From contig OY986970.1 in the NCBI GenBank assembly GCA_963920575.1, positions 24,819,869-24,883,868 of the forward strand: DNA of 64,000 nt. Reading direction: 5' to 3'. The position numbers were made by a program, and so were the translations under genes. Of this stretch, positions 56,522-64,000 are shown one piece after another. Below the pieces are notes generated by a model. It saw only the letters and a list, made by a program, of their open reading frames with translations, had not been told where the DNA came from and did not search any database. Origin of the DNA: Narthecium ossifragum (taxonomy: Eukaryota; Streptophyta; Magnoliopsida; Dioscoreales; Nartheciaceae). The first letter of the stretch is position 1. Each line of letters starts with the position of its first letter.

Positions 56522-57400
56522 TTATGGCAAAAATGCGCTTATCCTCAATCTCCTCCATGGTGGAGTTGGAGGTTCCGGTTCAATGATCGGCGATGCTGGG
56601 GGCTCTCCCCGTCCGAACACGTCATTGATCTCATCAACGTCGGTCGTGAGGCGGCGGGGAAAGAGGAGATCGGAGAAGGCCGTGGGAATCGTCGGAGTCG
56701 GTTGCGATCCCGCGGCGAGGTGCCGGTCGGAGATGAGGACTCCTTCGGACGAGATCACGACGGACGGGGTTGGAAGGAGGAGGAGATATGGGTGGCGATG
56801 GAGGTGGCGGCGGGGAAGGCCGTGGGAACGTCGGCATCGATCATGATCCCGTCGCGAGATATCGGAATCAGGACGGGGAGGTCAGAGACGAGGGCTCTGT
56901 TGGACGAGATCGCGATGGGGAGGTCGTCGAAGGAGGAGGAGATCGGGGTGGTGATGGAGGTGGCGGCGGGGAAAGAGGAGATCGGGGAAGGCCGTGGGAA
57001 TCGTCGGCGTCGGTCGCGATCACGTCGCGAGGTCCCGATCCGCGATATCGGAATCAGGACGGGGAGGTCGGAGGCGAGGGCTCCGTTGGACGGGATCGCG
57101 ACGGGGAGGCCGTCGAAGGAGGAGGAGATCGGGGTGGCGATGGAGGTGGCGACGTCGCGATCCGCGACCTTGGGATCGGGACGGGTAGGTCGGTGATGAG
57201 GGCTCCGTTGGACGGGATCGGCGACGGACGGAGTCGGAAGGAGGAGGAGATCGGGGTGGCGATGGAGGTGGCGGCGGGGAAGGAGGAGATCGGGGTAGGA
57301 GGAGATTGGGGGAAGGCCGTGGAAAGAGGGGGAAGGCCATGGGAAGAGGAAAGGGGAGAGAGAAAACGCAGAGAAAATAGGAAAAATATAGAAAAACATG
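56522..57400. repeat. GC-rich degenerate repeats (GGAGGAGATCGGGGTGG block)
   Basis: About four imperfect units recur at spacings of roughly 120-185 bases. Each contains GGAGGAGAT.GGGTGG then CGATGGAGGTGGCG. Open frames over 200 codons exist on both strands, as expected from composition. No domain is recognisable, so I do not call a gene. A similar block is at 59260-59880. Confidence 0.65.
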
Positions 57401-57414
57401 GGAAAATAATACAA

Positions 57415-59130
57415 GAGTAACTACCAAAATTATGGAAAGTAACTACCATCAGCATTGTGGAAAGTAACTACCACAAGTATTGTGGAAAGTCACTACCACC
57501 AGCATTGTGGAAAGCAACTACCACTTAAGTCAGCCCTACTGTTTAAAAAAGTAATTGCCATCAGTATTGTGGAAAGTAACTACCATCAGCATTGTGAAAA
57601 GTAACTATCCACAGGGAAAAGAATGAGATTACGGATCGTCTCGCAAGAGAAGCGAGAGGGTGTTGGAATGCCCAATTTTGGGATTGTAACTTGGCCTCAG
57701 TTGATGGAGGTTCAAGGTAGGGTGTGTTTGGAGGTGTTCCTAAACCCCAAGTTTTGGGCTTGTTAAGTTGTAGCTTTAGACCAGCTTACGGGCTCATCTT
57801 GTCAAAAAAAAAACTACCACCAGCATTATGAAAAGTAACTACCAAAATTATGAAAAGTAACTACCACCAACATTGTGGAAAGCAACTACCACTTAAGTCA
57901 GCCCTACTTTTTTAAAAACTAACTACCAGCATTGTGAAAAGTAACTTCCACCAGTATTATGAAAATTAACTACCACCAGCATTGTGAAAAGTAACTACCA
58001 CAAGTATTATGGAAAGCAATTACCACCAGGATTGTGGAAAGAAACTACCACCAGCATTGTGGAAAGCAACTACCACCAACATTGTGGAAAGTAACTACCA
58101 CCAGAATTGTGGAAAGTACCTACCACCAGCATTGTGGAAAGTACTACCACCAACATTGTGGAAAGTAACTACCACTTAAATCAACCCTATCTTTTTGAAA
58201 AAGTAACTACCGTGGAGAATGGACCCAAATATTTTTCTTCATTTATCCCATATTTTCCTTATTTTAGTTGATCTTTTCACATATTATTGGTGAAAAGTAA
58301 CGACCATGGAAAAGAACTACCGCGGAAAGTAAGTATGGTAAAAACTAAAGTTATTTTTCATTTTAAAAAAATGCAAAGTGAAATTCCCCTACTAATTTTT
58401 TTGATTTTCCCCATAGTTTCCTTATTTTAGCTAATTTTTACGCTTATTATTTTTGAAAAGTAACTACCATGAAAAATAACAAATAAAATTTTGAAAAGTA
58501 ACTACCGTGGAGAAGGGGCCCCCAATATTTTTTCAGATATTATTTCTGAAAAGTAACTACTATATTTTACCAATATTGAAAAGTAACTACAAATATTGAA
58601 AAGTAACTACCACCAGTATTGTGGAAAGTAAGTACCAAAGTTACAGAAAGTAACTGCCACAAGCATTGTGGAAAGTAGCTACCACAAGTTTCATGGAAAA
58701 TAACTACCGTGGAAAGTAACTACCGTGAAAAGTAACTACCGTGGAAAGTAACTACTACAAGTATTGTGAAAAGTAACTACCACCAATATTGTGGAAAGTA
58801 ATTACCACCAGCATTGTGGAAAGTAACTACCGTGGAGAAGGGGCCCCACTATTTTTCTTGATTTTCCACATATTTTTTCTTATTTTAGCTGATTTTTTTC
58901 GCATATTATTGGTGATAAGTAACTACCGTGGAAAGTAACTACCGCGAAAAGTAACTTCCATATTTTATGAAAGTAACTACCACATTATATGATAAGTAAG
59001 TTCCATAATTTTCACAATATTTTTCATTATTGTGAAAAGTAACTACCACAAGTATTGTGGAAAGTAACTACCAAAATTATGTAAAGTAACTACCAGCATT
59101 GTGGAAAGTAACTACCAATATTTTCTATTA
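57415..59130. repeat. 25-bp minisatellite array with higher-order structure
   Basis: The unit is ATTGTGGAAAGTAACTACCA plus CCAGC, repeated dozens of times with variants (CACAAGTATT, ACCATCAGC, truncated CCGTGGAAAGTAA). Longer modules recur, such as CTTAAGTCAGCCCTACT (57532, 57893) and GTGGAGAAGGGGCCCC with an AT-rich stretch (58507, 58831). It is interrupted by a LINE fragment at 57612-57811. Confidence 0.9.
57612..57811 (+). mobile_element. LINE 3'-end fragment inserted in the minisatellite
   Basis: It encodes NEITDRLAREARGCWNAQFW, the C-terminal tail of the LINE RNase H region. It ends GGGCTCATCTTGTC followed by nine As. AACTATCCAC before and AACTACCACC after may be the target duplication but are also the array unit, so this is ambiguous. 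Confidence 0.7.
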
Positions 59131-59259
59131 TTCCTTTATTTTCCTGAATTTTTCTCATATATCATACTATTTTTCTTCATTTCCCTTTGTTTTCTCTCTC
59201 CCTATTACTTACTCCCTCCAACATTTTTTGTTTTATTTTTTCCAACGGCTTAGAGTCGT

Positions 59260-59880
59260 CGGAGATTGATCGCCGGCGAGGAGGGACGATCGGCGGTAGA
59301 GGAGATTGGAGGAGAGGTCGGTCGAGCGTGGGGAGTCAATCCAACTGATGTGATCGTGTCATTAACTGGCGGATTAGGCGGATGCAAGGTAGCTCGTCGG
59401 TTGGAGGCGGTGGCTTCATTGGAGATGGTGGTCGGAGGCGGCTGCGTCGGAGAAGGGGAGGTCGGCGTCGGTGATTGGGATCCGGACCACGTCGTTATGC
59501 TGTCGGCGTCAGTGATCGGCGATCTCGGGATCGGGACGGGGAGTTCCGGGATCGTGACGGATGCGGATCGGGGTGGCGTTGGACGACGAGGCCGATCGGC
59601 GACTGAGAGGAGATCGGGGGCGCCGGGGAAGGAGATCGGGGACGACGGGGCCGCTGGGGATGAAGGAGACCGCGGATCGGGACGGGGAGCTCCAGTGATG
59701 GGAACACGACGGACGAGATCGCGACAGACGGGATCGCGGAGGAGGAGATCGTCGACGGGCGGCGTCGGGATCGCGACAGAGGAGGAGATCGTCGACGAGG
59801 GGTGAGATCGGGATCACGACAGAGGAGGAGATCGTCGATGGGCGGCGAGATCGGGATCGTCGTTGGACGGTGACCTTGGG
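59260..59880. repeat. GC-rich block with GAGGAGGAGATCGTCGA repeats
   Basis: GAGGAGATCGTCGACG-type units and GATCGGGATCGCGACAG units recur at about 59728-59850. A 179-codon plus frame (59266-59805) and a 157-codon minus frame coexist without a recognisable domain. The word usage is that of the 56522-57400 block. Confidence 0.6.
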
Positions 59881-59896
59881 ATCTACGTCGGGCCGC

Positions 59897-59917
59897 GGGG
59901 GGGGGGGGGGGGGGGGG
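59897..59917. repeat. Poly-G run
   Basis: 21 consecutive Gs. The true length is unreliable in any sequencing consensus. Confidence 0.9.
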
Positions 59918-60039
59918 CAGCGTTGGCGCCCTCGCCGGCGCCGGACGCGGGGGTGGGTACAGGGGTAGGGGTGTGGATACATATAAATATAATAGGGGTA
60001 GTTTAGTCCAACAAAAGTTTAGAGACCTAATGATAAATT

Positions 60040-60226
60040 GATATCTTATAAAAGATTTATTGGTAATTCTCTTTATAAGTTAACCATCTTGTTGTCCTAC
60101 GTGGTAGGAGAATATCCTAGATGGAGCCTATGTAACATGATAATCCTAGATTGAGGGGAGTTTAATGGGAGGGAGTTATTGGGGTGGAGCTGATGGTTAT
60201 CCTGATAGGTGGCGGGGGCACCACTA

Positions 60227-60232
<6 letters not shown>
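60040..60232 (-). mobile_element. Helitron-like repeat in reverse orientation
   Basis: Read on the minus strand it starts ATACTAGTGGTGCCCCC, then AGGATAACCATC and AATAACTCCCTCCC, matching the order of motifs at 5006-5210 and 51719-51905. It faces the 51719 copy across 8.5 kb. Confidence 0.4.
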
Positions 60233-60276
<44 letters not shown>

Positions 60277-60304
60277 TTATTTATTTATATATATATATAT
60301 ATAT
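60224..60304. repeat. Interrupted (TA)n microsatellite
   Basis: About 80 bases of TA and TTTA repeats, followed by a short (GC/GT) run. Confidence 0.9.
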
Positions 60305-61121
60305 GTGCGCGCGCATGTGCGTGTAAATTTTAAAGGGAAGGGTGTGTGGGTGTGTGGAATGAGCTTAATTAATAAGAGACGATAGATATGCATGACATCT
60401 CTGTCCACCACTCTGTCGTGTCTTGAGAAGAGAGATCTCTCTTTCTTGACTGGACCATGACTTATTCCATCATCACCTTAGACCTCAACATTAGAATGGC
60501 CTATACATCACTCGATCTCCTCATCACCTCATGACTCGAGGCTAGTGTCTTGTACGTGTCGCTCATGACTATAGTAAATTTGGATCATGAACGTAATCTT
60601 CAAGCTGAAAAAATAATTGCAAAATACGTTAGGACTTAGGGATAAAGGCTATTGATCATCATGAGGATACTAAATTCGATATATGTTCGAATTGATGGTA
60701 GGGTTAAGAGGATATTGTTAAAGTATATTGAGCGTAACTAATTCAGTCTGAAAATAACAAAACATTTTAGAGATAAAGGCTACTGGTCATGTGGATAAAT
60801 TAGATAAATAAGATCGATTATACATGATTTATTTGCTTTCGAGAAGAGTTACAACCTTTCATCTCCATCCCTTAATCTCCTTTTGAAGTCAATAGTGGTC
60901 ATGAAATAAGAACTTTCAAGGGAAAAGGCAAGTATTAATGTTAGTGGGATTAGGGTTCATGGAAAAATATGATCCATTGGAAACATTTTGTGTAGAAAGT
61001 GTATTATTCGAGAGTTTTGGAAAAATCTCATGATGCAAAACCTAGCATGTTTCTAATAGCTCAACTTGTTTCTAGAGCCAACCACTTGCATGAGTAGTTC
61101 AAATGTAGTACTCATGTAATC
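60305..61121. other. Intergenic stretch up to the second gap, nothing recognised
   Basis: No supported coding or repeat termini are seen. Confidence 0.5.
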
Positions 61122-61321
61122 NNNNNNNNNNNNNNNNNNNNNNNNNNNNNNNNNNNNNNNNNNNNNNNNNNNNNNNNNNNNNNNNNNNNNNNNNNNNNNN
61201 NNNNNNNNNNNNNNNNNNNNNNNNNNNNNNNNNNNNNNNNNNNNNNNNNNNNNNNNNNNNNNNNNNNNNNNNNNNNNNNNNNNNNNNNNNNNNNNNNNNN
61301 NNNNNNNNNNNNNNNNNNNNN
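61122..61321. other. Assembly gap (200 N)
   Basis: Exactly 200 N, a fixed-size placeholder. Confidence 0.98.
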
Positions 61322-63059
61322 TTGGATGATTCTGTGGGCTAATTTGGCTATTATGTTGGCCAATTTAGTCATCAATAAAACATATTTTGTTGGTCATTCG
61401 CCCAATATACTTGTTTTATAGCAAGTGACGATCGACCATAAAACATATATATATATATAGCAAGCATTGATCGGCCATGCATGGCTTGCCGGGCACTTTT
61501 TCACATGCACTTTTTCACATGCACGTTTTCAATCCATGCATGTCGACCATGTACTTTTTCACATGCAGTTTTTCAATGCATGCATGTCACCCATCCATTG
61601 ATCAATCTAATTGAACATTGATACTAATTCAACATCTATCGGCCAATATAAGTTAATCTCATCAAGATCCATTGTTGCTGGTGGGCCTTTTTTTGTGTTC
61701 AAGTTTCAACACAGTGGTTCCATCGGGTGTGTCAAAAAATATTGATGTGAGAATCTTGTCGTTGACAGACAGAGTCAAAATAGTCAAAATGTTAAAAAAT
61801 CAGGGACGTGCAAAGGCTCAACTTGTTCGAACTCAGTTCGAACAGAGATGTTGAAGCTTGGACGATGAAAAGTGTGGAAAATAGACGATGAGAATGGTGA
61901 AAAATGGATGAAAGACGATGAGAAAAATGGGTGTTGAGAAATGAAAGATGAGAAATGGACGATGGATTAAAATATGGGTGATGCAATATATTAGAACTAC
62001 TCCTATGAGTGATAGAATTACTCCTATGAATGAAAGATCCATTGCAAGAAATTTAAATAAAGAAAATTTTTTATTGCTGAATTAAAGGTACATGAAGATA
62101 AATAAAGCTACATTGAAAATAAAGATAAAAGGCTACATTGAAAATAAAGATAAAAGCTGGTTTGCTTTTGATTTCGGGAGAGATCTTCATCATCATCTTC
62201 ATGCCTTTTATAATGCTCCTGGTATAACTGCTTTGGAACCATCTGGAACTGCTCTGGAACCGTTTGGAACCGTTAGAACTGAATCTGAAACCGTTAGAAC
62301 TGAATCCGGAACCGTCAGAACTGAATCTTGATCAGCATCATCAGTTATTTATGACACTGCCATAAAATAGAGTGTCTTGTCTTCCACTGCAATTTGGCCG
62401 ATGATAACCTTCAAATTTGGAAAACCTCTGAACATGAAAATTGTAGTTCTTCGAATTCCTTTTCTATCAGTCCAAAAACCAACCCATTTGGATATCATAT
62501 GTGAAAGTTATGATCAAAATAGTCAAAACACTTTAACGACCACTATTAAAATAATCGACCAAAATATAGCCGATTGGATTCGGGCGATTGGACTTTGGTC
62601 GATGAAATCGACCATTCTTTGGACGATGACATTTGAAAATTCGATCATTATTTACTATTTTACCACTGGACATTTTGGCTCCCAGTTTGACACAGTAAAC
62701 AATAGAATCTGAATATCTCGTCAACAAGAAAGTTGTAAATCTTTTCATTCTCTTTCCAATGGTTTAAGAATCGACCAATTTGGATATTTGATGAAAAAGT
62801 TATGGTCAAAATACTTCAACCATGTCAAAGCTAAAGATGATGACCATTTAATGACAATATTTATGAAATTACCATTTGTGAGGACCTGTCCCTCTACCCA
62901 TGTGGCTCGTTGTAGACTGCAAGGGCAATTTGCTAAATTGCGCCTTGTTGGTTTGTTTCACACCCGCGTGTGCACACACTGGCATTGTTTGTGTTAGTGC
63001 TTATTTAGAATGGCTAGGTGGACCCGGGATCGGAAGACCCCAGCTCGGGTGCGCGGAAG
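61322..63059. other. Repetitive non-coding stretch
   Basis: Local repeats include ACTTTTTCACATGCA units at 61495-61575, GATGAGAAATGG-type words at 61860-61985, and a roughly 24-bp tandem unit GGAACCGTTAGAACTGAATC at 62265-62330. No protein is recognised. The segment may be decayed retrotransposon sequence. Confidence 0.5.
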
Positions 63060-63079
63060 CTTGCCTTTGGGGCAGCTGA

Positions 63080-63210
63080 CGACCCTTGAGCGATCGATCG
63101 CTCCTTGGAGCGATCGATCGGACTCGTGAGCTAGTCGATCCGACTTGGCGTTGGGATCAACCCGGGGCGCGAGCGATCGATCGCTCCTTGGAGCGACCGA
63201 TCGGAATCGC
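63080..63210. repeat. Palindromic GAGCGATCGATCGCTC units
   Basis: The 16-base perfect palindrome occurs at 63088-63103 and 63171-63186, each followed by CTTGGAGCGA.CGATCGG. Similar GATCGATC palindromes fill the LTRs of the copia element at 33306-35886, so this may be LTR sequence. Confidence 0.6.
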
Positions 63211-63802
63211 GTCGGTGGCTTTTCTGCTTCGCGAGGACGGCCACCGCTGGCCGTCGCTCTCCCCTGTCAGAGGGGGGAGGACTTTCCCTCCCCTCCCCTC
63301 ACTTTTTCCCCCTTCCCCCGGCTTTCCCTCCCCCTTTCCCCTCCTTTTCTTCCCCTCCTCTTCCTCCTTCTCCTCCTTTTCTTCTTCCTTCCTTCTTTCT
63401 CTCCCGATGCTCTGTTCTTTCCCCAGTTTCCGGCAGCCCACTTCCTCACCTCCGTTCTCCCTCCTCCGATCATCTTTTTCGGCGTTCTAAGGCTCGTTGG
63501 ATTCGTGACAACGAGAGGAAGATCCCTGAAGTGGTTTGGAAGCTTGTCGGTGATTAACGATTAACGGGTAAGTTAGTTTGATTAACGATTTTTGATTAGT
63601 GTTTTCCGTTAATCCAACCGTTGGATGATTATGAATTTTGGATATGATGATCCCGATATATTCACCTATTGGTGGCTAAGTTGGATCTTGAATCCGATGT
63701 CGTTTGGACGTCGGATCGACGGGATCAATTTGCCCATAAGTAGAGGCTTTGAGTGTTTTTGATTATAATATTATATTTCGGAATATAATATTATATTGTT
63801 AC
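63211..63802. other. Pyrimidine-rich then AT-rich stretch, possibly LTR sequence
   Basis: 63270-63480 is a long C/T-rich tract whose open frames are compositional. At about 63568 GGGTAAGTTAG could act as a splice donor, but no coding exon is recognised upstream. Confidence 0.4.
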
Positions 63803-64000
63803 TGTCACACCCCGACCCAGAAAACCCATCCAGGACGGGGCGTGAGGGTCCTAGCACTATTCATCATCAACCGGCGCAGTACAAGCGGAAAGGATAAACA
63901 ATTTAAGCAAAAGTATTCCAGAGGCTAAGCATATTTTAATCATAATATAACATCAAGTCTTACAATATCTGAGTTCCAAAATACAGATTTATACAACATC
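63803..64000 (+). mobile_element. Probable LTR start, truncated by the window end
   Basis: TGTCACACCCCGACCC begins the segment, and GGACGGGGCGTGAGG follows as an inverted partner. Plant LTRs frequently start TGTCACaCCCCG. The rest of the LTR lies outside the window. Confidence 0.5.

Noticed and set aside
56702..57420. Overlapping open frames of 164-219 codons on both strands
   Set aside because: GGAGGAGAT repeats lack stop codons in most frames. The products are Gly/Arg/Glu or Ser/Pro-rich with no recognisable family.
57415..59130. CRISPR-like array of regularly spaced repeats
   Set aside because: The units are contiguous tandem repeats with variants, without unique spacers, in plant nuclear DNA.
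59266..59805. 179-codon frame in the second GC-rich block
   Set aside because: It has the same repeat vocabulary, a competing minus-strand frame of similar length, and no domain.
51719..60232. One single 8.5-kb transposon bounded by the facing ACTAGT ends
   Set aside because: The two ends are only loosely similar, and copies of the same terminus occur singly and in tandem elsewhere (5006, 5211), so separate elements are the safer reading.

Overview
This is a piece of a flowering-plant nuclear genome, most likely a monocot. The host genes are intron-bearing and plant-specific, the intronless ketoacyl-CoA synthase is very GC-rich at third positions, and the spaces between genes are packed with plant-type transposons. 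I cannot name the species. Two 200-base N blocks (38895-39094 and 61122-61321) are assembly gap placeholders.

Four host genes are supported. (1) A GH28 polygalacturonase-like gene on the minus strand runs off the left edge; exons 1-2 are at 616-933 and 215-346. (2) ASF1, the histone H3/H4 chaperone, is on the minus strand with three exons between 9968 and 16547; its first intron is 5.9 kb and carries MITEs. (3) A very-long-chain 3-ketoacyl-CoA synthase (KCS) is on the plus strand at 39119-40659. It has no intron and has at least three indel-type frame problems. (4) A HAN/GATA18-type B-class GATA zinc-finger transcription factor is on the minus strand with two exons at 49661-50514. The four genes have no evident shared pathway; they are neighbours separated by repeats.

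Most of the rest is layered mobile DNA. 3.4-8.7 kb holds fold-back and TA-microsatellite MITEs, a LINE RNase H remnant and Helitron-like termini. 18.1-25.1 kb is a complete 7-kb PIF/Harbinger element with an intact, spliced DDE transposase but a broken Myb-like ORF1. 25.8-29.1 kb is a non-autonomous CACTA element with a GAA target duplication, nested in an older inverted-repeat element. 31.2-36.1 kb holds LINE fragments cut by a hAT MITE (8-bp duplication) and by a gag-only copia LTR element (5-bp duplication). 36.4-37.0 kb has a Tourist-like MITE and a tRNA-derived SINE candidate. 45.8-48.6 kb is a Pack-MULE with roughly 600-bp inverted repeats carrying an aspartic-protease gene fragment, itself inserted in another inverted-repeat element. 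51.7-60.2 kb has Helitron-like termini, two tRNA-like segments, a long-TIR element with an inserted LINE, and a 25-bp minisatellite of about 1.7 kb between two GC-rich repeat blocks. The right end (63.0-64.0 kb) looks like LTR-retrotransposon sequence.

Exon limits come from splice-site inspection and conserved-domain continuity. All transposon classes are inferred from termini, target duplications and recognisable domains. No database search was possible.
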